A DNA stretch of 64,000 bases, from NCBI GenBank assembly GCA_946406115.1, contig OX291553.1, positions 6,267,001 through 6,331,000 of the forward strand. The letters run 5' to 3'. Below are positions 27,501 through 42,500 of the stretch, piece by piece (within the stretch, counting starts at the first letter, position 1; every line of letters starts with the position of its first letter). A program made the position numbers and the translations under genes. Source of the DNA: Apoda limacodes (taxonomy: Eukaryota > Arthropoda > Insecta > Lepidoptera > Limacodidae). The notes under the pieces are model-generated. The model was given only the letters and a program-made list of their open reading frames with translations. It did not search any database and was not told the origin of the DNA.

Positions 27501-30500
27501 TGTGTGTACGTCAAGCGTTCGTTTTGCAGGTTTTGTAACCAAAAATTATGTTAGTAACGTTTCAAAGCTAAACGAACGGTAGGTGTCGGTGGCAAAACTG
27601 TCGTTATCAAAAGTGTGATAAGTATCATTCGTGGGAACTCTTAATCCCAGAACGAACGCGCCCTAAAATACCCTATGGCCCACGAAAGAAGCCCTATAAA
27701 AAACACCTAAAAAATCACGAAGAATGAGAGGTGGTCTTATTGAGACACACAAGATACTAGTAACAGATACAATCTACCCAACATCTGACACATGTTCTTG
27801 CTTGGAAAAGCTTACTCATCACATGGACACAACCTAACCCTAAATCGCTCATCTTCACACTCATTAGTGTACTGACTCTGAAATATAATTTATAATTTGC
27901 TGAAATGTGGAACAAACTTCCGGAAAGTGTAGTGACTGCTAAATCTCTAAATAGTTTTGAAAGTTAACTGGATACATTGATAAAAACGAACTCATGATAT
28001 TAAGAATTACTCAAATATTAAGACTCTACACCAGTGCAGTGCTGTGGACACATCAGCAAATTTTTTTTTTTTTTTTATACACTCAGGTGGCAAACAAGCA
28101 CACGGTCCGCCTGATGGTAAGCAGTCACCGTGGCCTATGGACGCTTGCAACACCAGAAGTATCACTCGCGCGTTGCCGACCCTTCAAAAATCCAATAACT
28201 TCTTTCTTGAAGAACCCCATACTGTAGTCCTTAGAGAAAACCTTGGCAGCGAGCTCATTCCACAACCCAAGTGTTCGCGGGAGGAAGTTTCTCTGAAAAC
28301 GCACTGTACGCGACCATTTCGGTTCTAAAGTGTGAGAATGAATTTCCTGCCGATGGCGAGCGGTGCGATAGTAGAAAGTAGCCGTGGGCATCATTTCAAA
28401 CAATTCTTTAGAACACATCCCATTGTACAAGCGGTAGAACACACACAGGGAGGCAAAGTCTCTCCTCAGACTTAAGGGTTCGATACGGCAAGTGAGTTTG
28501 GGATCGTCGACAATTCTCACAGCCCGTCGTTGAACCGAGTCGAAAGGTTCAAGCTGGTATCCGGGTGTACCTGCCCAGAGATGGCAGCAGTACTCCATAT
28601 GGAGCCGAATTTGCGACTTGTAAAGCAGCAACCTCTGCCCCGACGTGAAGTACTGCCTCGCTCTGTTGAGTACACCTAGTTTTTTGGACGCCAGCTGCAC
28701 CTTACCTGTCTTTATAGAGTTGAATCGGACCAAGTTTCCCCTTCCCCGGTCAGAGACCTTGGAAAGTGTGGATTTGAGACACAAGTTCTCCGCGGTTTTC
28801 CTCTACAACGGAACGAGGGATGTTTGCGCGACCCATGTAATAGGCATCTCCAGTACTGTCATCTGCATAGCAATGTATGTTGTTGATGTCCAACATGTCT
28901 TTGATATGTAGTAGAAACAAAGTAGGAGACAGCACGGAGCCTTGCGGGACACCAGCATTAATGTCCATGCTATCAGAGCAACTGCCGTCAACTACGGTTC
29001 GTATGCGTCTGCCGGACAAAAAGTTAGCCACCCATTTGCACAAGCCCTCGGACACTCCGTAAGATGGCAACTTCGATAGAAGACCCCGGTGCCAGACCCG
29101 ATCAAACGCCTTCGCTATGTCCAGGCTACATGCCAATGCCTCCCCCTGACTCTCAATGGCTAGTGCCCATCGGTGAGTTAGATACACTAGAAGGTCGCCA
29201 GCCGAGCGACCGTGGCGAAAGCCATATTGACGATCACTGACCACGTCGTGTTTTTCTAGGTATCTTAGAAACTGTGTGTTGATCACACGCTCCATCACCT
29301 TGGAGAGGATAGAGGTAATAGCGATAGGCCTGTAATTTGATGGAAAATATGATGCTCATCCATTATAAAATAATAATAATAATAATTTTGCCTCATACAA
29401 GGATAATCAAAATTTGTAAGTGACATAAAACGTGTATGACAATTAACTAAGTTGATTTAAAAATGTGATATTTACCACTTATTGGAAAATCATTACCATA
29501 AAAAATATTTTTCATCACTCTTACTCGTAAAGAGTGTCACTACAACAGGCAAAGCGAGTGCTAAGACCATAATTACTCCCACGGGCTTTCTCTTCGTAAA
29601 TTTTACTTTTCTCAAGGCAAAACATGTGTTCTTAGAACCCACGGGCGGTAATGACATAAAAACGCACCGCGCACGCTCTACGTATTGTTTATTCTATCAA
29701 ATATGTATAAAAGCTGTCTGTTCAAAATATGAATAACACTACAAGCGAGCAATAACAAGTTTTAACTCCAGCCATAACTTAATTCATAAATTCAGTAGAT
29801 ATCTGGTGGTTGCGTTGTTTTCTCTAAGTCTATTCCCGCCATATCGATTGTGTTTTGGTGAGTTTATTTACTCATTCACCTTATATTTTTAATTATTTAC
29901 GCATAAATGTTATGAAAACCATTGTGTGTAACATAGGCGGTACCGAAATTACGAACTCGAAGCATTAAAGCCTTCAAATTTAGGCTTCTCAATAGCCTCT
30001 CGTTAGTGATTTTCACCGTACCACCCTTAATACACAATGTTATATTAGCGTATAATTAGTTCTGAGTGATCCAATGTGCAGGGCGTTTTGCAGTTATTAT
30101 CATACAATCGATAGGAATGTACACAGTATAGTTAAAAGCCAGTGTAAATAGTGTTATAAGTCAGTGTACTGACCGGTGTGACCAGTGAAGTCCCAGCCGA
30201 GGTCCCTTCGCCTGCGCCTGCGACCGCTCGTCTCGCCGCCGCCGTGTCGTAGAAGTACATGTTGCACTCGTCGTCGGAGACCGAGTCGTCGTGCGACACA
30301 CGGCGCTGCGCGTCATCCGACGACACCGGCGGAGAGCTCGACTCGTGCGAGTCGGTGTCGCCGCCGCTCGCCTGGAGAATCTCTTCCTCGTTCTCGCAGA
30401 AACCTGTCGATCATAAATAACTAATATAAATAGTGTCTAATGATTTCATCATCACCTGTGCTCCGTCACTCGTTGTAATTAGTAGGTAATTACTTAGGAT

Positions 30501-33500
30501 ATAATACCTACCGCTCAAGGTACAATTAACTACATTTCCGACACGCGCATGTCTCGTTTGGACCCTAAATATAATAACTTCCAAGCACAGCTGGGAAGCA
30601 ATAACAACGAACTAAACATAAAAAAAGGTTTAAAATTTAGGCACATTTTTGCATACATTGGAGGGCAACGTGAAACAGAAGACTACTGAAGCGGTAGGTA
30701 CATAGTCAACTATGTTCTCATCTGTGAGGAAACACCACGGGCTAAAGGGGAACCAATATGGAGGCAAAATGTCACATTCACAATTCTTTCATTTATAAGA
30801 AATTTGAATGATTTTTCCAAGGAAAGTATTACACATCCCATTCTCTATGAAAAGACGTTATTTAATAAATGGTAAAAGCGATTGGCTCAAAGTAATAAAT
30901 CCTGTATTTTTTCTGCTGTGCATGTCACAATTGCATTACAAGCAATAACGATTTGAGACGTGCATATTTACCTTCAGATGATACGCTGGAGTGATTTCCG
31001 TCGTTAGTCCGAGGTGGGTCGCTCGGGCCCTCTCCTGCAGCACATACCTGGTAATTAATCTGCATACAATTACTGTGAAAACTTGTCGTTGTTAACTTAT
31101 TGAGTTTTTTTTTTTATTTCTCTACATTTCCTTTTTGAAGTGAAAACTTCTTTAGCGGCGTTGTGCACTTTTTGTGATGGGTAAAAATTATTTATAATAT
31201 ACAGTATGGGAATTAAATAGCTAGTATAGTGAAAAATAAATAGTTAATATATATATATATATATATATTCGAGTTTCTGCCAGCACTCCCGGAGTGCAAC
31301 CCGTTTTTTTTTTTTATAAAGACTTTTCAACATCAACATATTTATATAAAGCCATCTTAGTCTACACACTGTATATTAAATCATATTAAGGGTCACCACC
31401 TGTCACGCAACACTAAAGTGGTCTGTAAAAAGCTGTTTGCCCCCATATGATCTTGATGTGTATCAGCATCTGGCTAGGCTTCCCTTTTCGGAAGCTCAGA
31501 ACCTTGACGATGTGTCGTTATTTTGACTATGCAATATTTCCGTACACTCATGATTTTCACAATGCTCGAATTCGTTGAGATGGTATTGTGGTGTCACGTA
31601 CACCCAACCACAGACCCTCACAAACAAGATGTGATGCACCGTAGAGTATTTATTATCTTTTGGCAGCATATTCCTTTTTTTTGTTATTTGGTTTTTATTA
31701 GGTTTATATATATTTATTTCTCATAAAGAATATTACAATTCACATGACAATACATGAATTCATACAAAGATATATTCTAAACAGTGAGTGTACAGTTTCA
31801 ATAATATTTTAGGACATAAGTAAAACATGTAATGTATATTTTACAAACTATTGGGTAGAATACTAAACAAATCAAGAATAAAATTAAGATTGCTGCCCAT
31901 TAGCAAATAGTTATCCAGCATAAAGAGACCTATACATCTATATACTTATGTAAAAACCATTTGTTTTGTTTGTGTGGTCGTTTTATGTTAAGCCAATTCA
32001 AAGATAGTGTAATTAGGATGTGGCATTGACAGAGTTGAAAACGCTGAAGTCATGAAAGTTGTGTTTTATACTTATATTACAAAAATAGTTATATTTATAT
32101 ATAGTTATTATTATAAGTGTATATGTTATTTAATTATTATATTATCACTATATTAATCATATATAAAATGTTATTTGTGGCTTTATGCCATAATATAGAT
32201 ACTTATATGCAAACATATATATGACTCATATGTATATACACATTTCTTGGTCTATCTACAGTTTATGTTTCACTTTATTTTATTTTGAATATAAAATAGT
32301 TGATAGTTTTTTAAAAGAAATTAGACATTTACTGTCTTTGATATCATTTGGTAGTTTACTATACATTTCTGTTTCTTCATACAATAAGTTCATTTAACCA
32401 TAATTCGTTCTAGGTGTGCGTAGTATTAGATTGTTTGCATTTCTAAGAGCCATCTTTTGCATTTTAGATTTTTTTGTAAGGTTGATATTAGTTTGTGTAT
32501 CCTTGTTTAATATTTCTCGTACTAAGACATAGGTAAAATACATATACGTTTGCGAAATTAGTATAAATGATATTGAATTGTATGCACCAATAAGCCCTGA
32601 TTTATATTCTGGGCGTCGACATAGCATGTTGCACAGTCGACATCAATTATCTCTCGCCACAAATAAGGTGCATTAAGAGCCAACAACCAAGATACAATAA
32701 AACCAGCCATCTATAGTCGATCTTTGAGAAAATATTAATAACGATGAGTTAGATATTTATGTATTTGTTAATGAGTATTGTTATTTAAAATATTTAACCT
32801 CACCAGGGCTTGAACTCACAACCTCTGACAATCTGTCAAATTGTTCTGCAACTTGAGCTACAAGTCTGGCTGGGGTAAATGTTATGATTTATGTACTAAG
32901 TATGTATGTTAGTTAGAATTTGTAAGTTACGTATGTAATATGTAAACAGCATAGGTATACGTTGATGTAACAGAACTTACCAAACTAGAAGGTCCAGGAA
33001 TAGCCATATCTATGTTGATTCGATTATTCCTGTGTACAATTGTTCGATGGCCATGGTGACTGGGGTCCGGGTTAGTTAGTCGATAACTGAGTGATAATTC
33101 GTTGTTTAATACTGCTTTAGATGAGTTTACCTGCAAACATTTTATCATAAATCCGCAATTTCCCAAAAACTTTTATCAGTGACTTAAGTCTTTTTGATTA
33201 AAAAAAAAAACAAAAACATGACACTATTATTCTTATTCTGATGTAAAACTTTAATTATATGTTGATTTTTTTTTTTTTCTTTAATGGCAGTAGAATTAAA
33301 ATTTATTAATCGAAGATAAGTAGTAGATTAGTAGATATCCGATTTACTTGTAAATTTTTTCAATTCAAAACAATACCAAGTTGGTTTTCGATTTGTTTCT
33401 ATAGAACGATAAACTATATTTAGATAATTATATTGTTTCTAATCTAATCAACGCTATGTGTCACCTGCCCGTTGTTAACCCGACCACGAATAATAAAAAA

Positions 33501-36500
33501 ATATTTATACTATTCTAGTCATCACCACATAATAAAGAAAAGTACTCTTACAGAATTTAAACTAAAACACAAAGTTCAAAGCTTGATTACTCTGTGGTTA
33601 ATGTAATAAGAAGCAATTTCGTTAAAAAGCGCTGCTCGTAACCCGGGAAAGAGTTTGTGGTCCAGTTGGCTTGAAGGGTCGGCAACGCGCAAGTGATACC
33701 CCTGGTGTTGCAAGCGTCCATAGGCTACGGTGACCGCTTACCATCAGGCGGACCGTAAGCTTGTTTGCCACCTTAGTGGTATAATAATAAAAAAAAAAAT
33801 TTTTTTTAAATAACCGCTGAGTGAGAGTGCTGTCCATAAGCTACAACAGTGATGTAATAAAGCGGTCTAGTCACGATCAGTCATATTGAGCTGTCAAACT
33901 ATTCATCAAGTATCTCGCATTAATCTGCGTGCATACCCTGCACTAGTGTTTTCGTAATCGGTATACACAGCTTCTGAACGACGCCCTGGTATTACTTACA
34001 AGCATTAGGCGTTTTTTTTTATATATTTACAGTTATTTACTAGGTACTACCACCATTCCATAAGCTACATAAAATTATTAAAATTAAATAGCTTCAATAT
34101 TTAAAATGAGTAAATATATTGGATAACAAAACAAATTCAACAGAAACAGATAAATACTTAAAATAAAAATATTTTCTTAATTTTTTTCTGCATCTGAATC
34201 AATATTTTTTTTTTTAAGACAAAGCTGAAAATACTATCTGGGAAGATAAGTACGCAATATCGTAAGATAAAAATCGCAACATGTTCATCTGAAGAACTCA
34301 ATGTTTGTCATTCTTTACATCACATGAAACAAACATAATATTTTTACCTGGTGCACACTATCGTTTTGTTTATCCACGTGTCGGAAAATTGTGAAAGGAC
34401 TGTGGTACATAGGGTTTAGGTCCTTAGTGTAGGTCACCCCGGGGATGGGGTAGTCGTCCCACTCGAGGAAGCAAGCGTCCATTGCAGGGTGGAATCCGGG
34501 GAACACTTCGTTTTCGCTGATCCCATTGATGTACGAAGTATGAGTGTGGGACCTGGCTGCAAGCCGGGGATGGGATGAGGTTCCCAAATGGTTGTTACGG
34601 TTTTTCGCCACCTGGTTAGTAGAAAAATCGGTTTTGTTCATGACTGAGGTTAAGCCAAAAAGAAGCATTATGTAAGGTATTAACAATTTTACAATCAACC
34701 AACCAAATGTATACTAGGCACGAGGCATATTTGTATTGAACGAATTTTATGTATGAAATTTATAAATATATCTATAAATCTTCCTGCGTCACCTACACCT
34801 TTCTACGTTACTTGTACTTAAAGTTTTCTGGTAGACATTGCTTTTTAGCGATAAGGATAAATTATACGTTTTTAAGTTCGCTTAATTTTTATTTTTCTTT
34901 CATTGGTGTACAATAAAACATTTAGTATATAGTTTAGAACTGGTTTGCTCAGATAAAACGTTAAGTCTACATATTTCAGTATAATAATTATTTATTGTCA
35001 ATTGATATTAGTAATTTTCCAAAGACTTTATTAAGTATTTAAATCTGAGCAAAAGAGCTAAAGGTATTATAAAAGCAAAAATACTATATACCTTGTCCAA
35101 AACTTTCATATGCCATTGGGCAAACTGTTCGTGCAACGTGTCCCGTTCGTACGGCGCCAACGCTGGATTTAGTGCAGCCAATCGCCACAACACAACCACC
35201 TGATTGAACATACGAATAAAAAGGAGGTTTCACATAGTTTACTATCTTCGGCATCATACGCACAAGGCCGCCATCCAACCCTTACCTACCTATTTTTTAT
35301 AATAGTGTAGGTAGAGGTATGTTTAGTGCATATTATTTCATCCCCATGCTACTTTTAACACTAAATAAAAATGTTTATTTCGATACATAATACTGCGCAG
35401 TGTAGGTAAGAGGCACAGGCATACTTCACAATTTACACTCGAAAGATAAGAAATAAATGTAGTGTCGACGTAAGGTTACCTCGTCGCAGAGCGAGGAGCA
35501 GGCATGTTGCGCAGCAGAGTTCCCGGCGGCGCCACCGTGCTTCCCGCCGCCGCCACCGCTCCATGACACAAGAGACGCCTTCGTGCTGTACCACCACACT
35601 ATTATCTGCACGACACATAACATTATTACAAACCTGGAAACATGTACGAAAAAATATATAAACATCCGAGTCCAAATTTATAGTACACACATCGTCCTGA
35701 CATCAAACTAGCTGTCAACGCAGCCTTAGCATCTCACTAAAACTGAATTGTTTTAGTTTTCCGAGGCGACACAGCGCGTCTACAGCTTGGTAGCAGTAGA
35801 GATTTGTCATGTGGCTAGGAAGCAACTCGTTCGAAACCGTGGTAAATTAAATTATTTAAATTAATATTATATTATATTAAAGTTAAAATTATATCATATA
35901 TATTATAAATATAATTAAAATTGTTTTTACGGCCTAGCAACTCAAGCATCAGGCTTGTGAAGATAATAAAGGGAAGTGAAAAATGTAAGAGTTGGTATGA
36001 ACTAGTAAATAAATTTGATTAAAAACTTAGACGTCTATAACTAAGAGATACATTTAAAGGACACAGCGCACATATCAACTCGGAAAAGGATCGTCATTTC
36101 GTCTTTACTTTTTGTTTCAAATTTAAACTAAAAATTCAATTTAACACGCGCGCAACACGTCTGGAAGTTGCCTTTTGATAACACCACGTTATGTAATAAA
36201 TGACTGGAAGTAGTGTGACGCAGACAGCCTGTGGGAGGGGTGTGAGAGGCAAACATGGACGAAGAGTCGAAAGCTCGGGAACTGCAAGTTGACCACGCAC
36301 CTCACCGCAATTCGTGAGCTTGTCCCGAGACAAGGCGATTAAGATACGACTCCAATTAATTTACATTGCAGTTGGGTGTTTCATATAAAGAACACTAAAG
36401 GCTCGATTTGATATGGTGACAATTCCTTTCCGAGTTGATATGTGTGCTGTGTCCTTTACCTGTTCACACGCCATAACTTCTTCCGTGATAATTTCCAACA

Positions 36501-39500
36501 GAGGAACAGCATTTCTATCATTCCTTTTGAACATTTCCCGTACTATTGACAGTAAGTTCCACATTCCCTCAGGCTCTCTGCCACGTAAAGGCCGTAACAG
36601 AGATGACCACTCGGCTGCAGCTGGTGGTGCGCTTGTACTCAAGTAGTTTACGTCACTGAAATAAGGGCGCACGTCAACCGAAATAATAGAGCCGTGATAT
36701 ATTTGGTAATGAAATGTATTGTTTAATTAGTTACGTAAACAAACAAATAATGAAAGCGAAATATCATTTCAGTAAAAAATAACCAAATTTTAATATCTCT
36801 TTAAAAATTAACAACTCCTACAAGCAAACAGAACATAGAGCTAAGTGTTTCTTTCTCCATTCCGTCGTATGCCAGTTATCAATTTTCTCTTATACTCTAT
36901 TTCAAGAATGAAGAGACATTCATTAAAATTATGACATAGTTTTACTATAGAGAAATGCAATGTCTCTGGAAAAAGTGAAAACAGTTTCTATGGAAAAATA
37001 TTTTCTACATTTATTGTCTTTGTATGAATTAAAGAAATATATAACATATCATTATTTTCTCTGTAACTTAATCAGTTTTGGGTAGTCATAACATTTATTT
37101 CAGTCTATGTACACTTGTCTTGTACATTCAACAACAACAAAACACACACAAATCCCACGCAAGCAATTTACTTTGTGAAACCAAGCACCAAATGTTGATG
37201 ACTAATTACTGCAGACTAAAATAATCCATCAGTGGTCAAACCAACTTTTACCATATTACAAGTTGGGAGTAAAAGAGGATTTTCGCAGTCGTTATTACAA
37301 AAAATCTAACCCATTCCTCGAAATTTTAGGTGTACCTGTGTAAATAGGATTGTTATTTAACTTAGAATAATCTCACCTAAACACTATAGGCGCTGGAACA
37401 CAAAATTTAACTAAAATTTTATTAATATTGTTGTGTAATGTTTTTTCATCGAGAAACCATGAGGTGTATTCGTGAGCCGAAGCGCCTGCCGTCGGATCGG
37501 GCGCGCCGCAGGTCGCATTAATCTGGTTCGGTTGAGCAGACAATAGTTCGTCTAATATTCTTTGAGCTGTAGGTAGAATTTGCCGAGGCAGCTCTGATAT
37601 GAGGTATTGTGCAAATTTCTGTAACTGATCTCTTCGTAGTCTCTGTAATGACTCTGAAACAGGTGCTCTTAGGCATACCTGTGTTGGCTGAAAAATTAAA
37701 ATACACATTTATCATGGTACATACCTACATTTTATTTGTCTTAATATCTAGAATATTCAATTCTTTATTTTAGATTACAGTATTTTTCTTACTAGATTTT
37801 ACTGTCTACAGTAAAACAAATACATATGGTTATGAAAAAACAATAATAGAACAATATACAAAACAATTAATAACATTTGGTACTTTATATTAATTTTACT
37901 TCACTTTCAGGTCAAATCCAGGTTACATACCTACTTTAGGAGCCAGTGTTACCTAAATTACTATATATTTGGATCTGCTTTCTAAAACCTATTGGAATTT
38001 TACTATCGCGTTTTAAGAGATATTATACAAACCCTGACAAACATTATAAATGTACTTTTGTTCTTAAAAAAACCTACTTGGTAAAAAATCTTGAATTCAT
38101 TTTTAAACTTTAGTAATAGTTATGCGAAAGTTATTCAGACGTGATAATAATTATTTTTATAAGACCAGATTATTTAAACTATAAATTAACTTCTTATATA
38201 TCAATAAAAACATCAGTGAGCTGCATATATTGAGTCCTCCTTGTTTTTACTTATACTTTACTTAACTGCTAAGTATCACTGGCTCATTATCCAAACTCTG
38301 GATGTTTCACAATTTATTTTCAGAAAAATTACTTAAACCCAAAAGTTTACTACGAAGAATCGCATTTTTAGGTAACGCTGAGGTGTACTTACCAAATGTA
38401 TCCTATACAAGCACACAGCGACAATATGAGAACACCAGTGTGCTGTCGATGAACATGTGCAATTACATGAAGATATCTTTTGTCTGTCAAACGTTACTGC
38501 TACGTTGTATTGAGCTCTTGGCATGCTGAGTGTGACAGTCGCCGATAAGTGGAAACCTAAGTGAAAATATTTGAATCTAAACACACAATTCGAATCCGAT
38601 CAAAACAACCAGAAAAATTTAAAAGATGTAAAGGCATGTTTTTTCGCCACTTAACATGTTTACCGTCACCTTAATCCAATCAAGTCAAAATATGCCTTTT
38701 TTTTTCTGAACTGTCTATGCAGTTGGCTGTTGCAGCCATTAATGCTTCACCGGGCTTTTGGGGCGAGACTCTGAAGGAGCCTCAGCCCATGTAGCGCCCA
38801 ACGCTCAAGGGCTCCCCGCGGGGAAGCTTCGGCTTGGGTTGTCGCTCTCGAGGGCGTCCCTCGACGGCGTGAGTCTCGATTGTGTAAAGATTTAGCTTAT
38901 TTCTAAGCGACATCTTACTGTACTTGCCTATCATGGAATAAAGACGACCGAGGACAAAAGCAGCTCGGTCTCTGACTGTTTTAGTGTGAGCGTGGAAGTT
39001 CAAACGACTATCCATGGTCACACCGAGATATTTGGTCTTATTTTGCCAGTAAATGGCACGACCGAAGAGAGAGAGGGGAGGTGGCCGCGGAGGGCAGCCT
39101 ACGGTAAAGAGGACGGCAGAGCTTTTGTCGGGATTCACCTCGATTCTACATTTCCGAAACCATTCGCCTAGGGCGGTGATAGCGGGTTGGAGTCTCTTAG
39201 TGATTGGACTCACTTGCCTATCGGTGGTATAGACAGCGGTATCGTCCGCAAAGAGGGCTAATTGGGTACCTCGTTAGTGTACAGAAGGTACAAGATGGGG
39301 GCGAGCACGGACCCTTGCGGGACTCATGCTTCTATGGGACGGGGGGAAGAGAGAGTGCCTTCAACTTTGTAGCGAAAGCTACGATTCGACAAATAGTCTC
39401 GTATGATGAGCACGAGACGATCTGGCAACTGAAAGTTGTACAGTTTAAAAATTAACCCGCCCGCCCGTCTTACCTAATGCTGGTTGGAAGCCAGTGAAAA

Positions 39501-42500
39501 TATGTTCCGTTATGCGGAGGACTTGATGGACGCATGAGTGTTAGGCACGGAAGCCGAACTGCTCGTCTATTAAAATGCCTCTGGAGACTATAGCGTTCCG
39601 TAGGCGAGCGACGAGGAGGCCTTCATAGAGTTTACCAAGGGCCTTTAGTAAACTTATAGGGCGATAGGAGGACAGCTCGGTACGAGCTTTGCCTGGCTTC
39701 TGGATGCCTATAACAATTGCATCTTTCCATTGAGAAGGAAAGATGCAATGTTCGATAGCAGCGTTAAAGATCGCTACTAGGAGGCAGAGAAGGGGAAGAA
39801 TGAGGCGCTTTCGGATATCATTAGAGATACCATCCGCACCAGGAGCTTTACGGGGGCGTAGGTCTTTGATGACCTATATGACTTCGTCGACAGAGTCAGG
39901 GGGTCTTGTGGAGGCAGAGAAGTTCTGCGCTTCACTTCGCCGTCTACCTCACGCACGTGGTCGGGATCGAACGGTTGTGTGCTTAGGGCACATTGGGCTT
40001 GGAGGCTAGACGCTAGGCAATCCGCTTTTTCGTCGTCATTGAACGCGGGAACGTTGTTGGGAGGAGTTAACGGAGGGAGAGAGTTGGCGGTGTCGGATTT
40101 TAGAGCTCTGGCTAAGTGCAAATAAGCTTGGTAAGAAGGAGAAATGTTCTCCATAAGATCACCGAAATCTTTTAAGGGAGAGAGATAAACCGATGCAATG
40201 ATGATCGGCTGATGGCCGGTCATCGCTAAGCGGCAGACGGATGCTTCTAAGTTTGTAAGTGGTGGAGGATCGATAGGGGAGCAATGCAGGGAGCGCCTGT
40301 AATAGATGAGAGTGCCTCCGAGATTGGAGGCAGTTCTATCATTACGGTCGGTGCGATAGTTCGCGATCGAAAAGGTACGGACAGCGGGCTTTAGGAACGT
40401 TTCCTGGATGAGGAAGACGTCCGGTTTTTGGGACGAGAGGAATTGCGATAATTCCTCTCTTTGGTTGCGGAGACCGTTGGCATTAAAGTAGCCTATGGAG
40501 ACGGACCGGGGTTTTTCGCGCGCGGTTGTGCAATCCATTTTGGGTTCAAGGTTTTGGAGCTACCCTGCGGAGGGCGGCGAAGAAGTCGCGATGCTTAGCC
40601 ATGAAGCCGAGCATTTGAGAGAGATCGGTGATCTGTACGTATTCGGCGTACACGACCTCGAAATAGGCTGGGTCGCAGGCCCAAGAAATCTCAGCGAGAA
40701 TACCGAAGTGCTGCTGCTCGGCCGTCTGAGTGGCGTTGCGGGGCAGCGCGAGAGAGGGGCGCGGGGGGGGGGGGGGGGCAAGACGCGTTTGCGCGAGAGG
40801 TGCGGGAGCACTTCGCATAGGCGCTGGACGTGGGATGTCCCGGGACATGAGACAGGCGGGGTAGGGAATACCTGTGACTAAGACGGGCCCAGGGAGAGCA
40901 GACAAAAGTTTGTCTGTCTCTTTGGATTTGGTTGCGTCAATTAGCGCTGGAGGACGGCTCCAGGCGTTGACAGCGGGGAGGGGAGCAGGCACGAGGGGAG
41001 CCTGTGGGCGGGGGGCGGGGGGGCGCGATTTACCCTGTTTGGGTTTACGCGAGTTCTGTTTGGGAGCTTTCGGGCACCCGCGTTAATTCGCAGGGTGGCC
41101 TTCGCTCCCACAGAGTACGCAAGCGACCGGTTCGGATGCGTTAACGCGATTGCGATCACAGTCCGGAGTGGCGTGATCGCGCAAACATTTCACGCAGCGC
41201 GGTCTGCGTCTGCAGTTGCGCTGTGCGTGGCCATACAACTGGCATCGGTGGCATTGTCCTGGGTTCGACCGCTTGTGCGGAGTCTCGACCCGGACGCCCT
41301 TAAGGCTGCGCACATCTTTAATATTAAAGATGGCTTTGCCCTCTTTGGTGAGGTCTAGCACTACGAGCACCATGTCGTAGCACTCAGATCGGTTGCGGCC
41401 GTTGTACATGCGATGTACTTCCCTTACAGGGAGGCCTTGGACGATTAAATCGTCCTGGACAGTTTTTGCGTTTGTATGTATGTATGTATATCTCTACGGC
41501 CTATCTTAACGGCCTTTATCCCCAGAAGAGGGTAGCCAGTTGACAAACCCCCATATAATTATACCTCATTACTGCATCCTAGGAGATTTAATAACCATGT
41601 AGTCCGTTTTCCACGGTACTGATTCTTCACACAATTTTTAGCATATACTTTTTCACATCCAAATATAAGCAAAAGGGATTTATAACTTATGACTTTTGCC
41701 TCAATTTTTTCTGACAGATGGCGTCGCTGTTGGTGTCATTTTTTTCGTGTGTTGCATCTGACACGTATATTCAATTAAAAACTGCATATTTCTTAGCAAT
41801 AATATTAAATGTGTCCAAAATGGGAAAAGAACTCCTGAGAAGACAGCTGTCGAGATTAAGAGAAAAATTAAGCAACAGGAATTAGAAGTACCTATCGAAA
41901 TGTTTTACCATTGAACCGGCAAACCGTTAGGTTATAAATTAAAAAAACATTAATATTAATAATATTGTGATAGATGAAAAATGTTTATTTAGTTATAGAT
42001 GATGTAATTAATCATCAATGCCTACTAGAGCTAATCCAAGACTAATAATTTCGTTTTTTCATGAAAAACCTTCTATTTGCCCAGTAAAAGCTCTGTATAT
42101 CTACCTAGAAAAGACTCGTCCCTTGCGAGATACATTATTAGCCGTTGGATTAAGCAAATTATAAACTTCGCACGGCACGCGAAATTTAATTCTGCATTAG
42201 AGCGCTAAACATTTACTTGGTTTATTAAATCTCCTAGGATCCAGAAACAAATTATAATTTATGGTTAGAGGAACTTACCTTAAGTGAAATCGTTATAGCC
42301 GTTTCCAAGATACGCAAATATATATACAAATATATATATATATCTGTGTGTGTGTGTGTGTGTGTACAAAAATTGCTTGATTAAATTAGCAGCTTTAAAG
42401 TGATAAGTAGTAAAATAAAATAGTGATAATAAATGACTCACCAATCTGTAATACATCTTTAACAGCACGATCTCTGAATAAATGTTCTCCTCTTTGAAAT

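Noticed and set aside
42311..42365. (TA)n/(TG)n tract near exon 2 as a functional element
   Set aside because: A plain microsatellite; nothing beyond proximity to the donor suggests a role.
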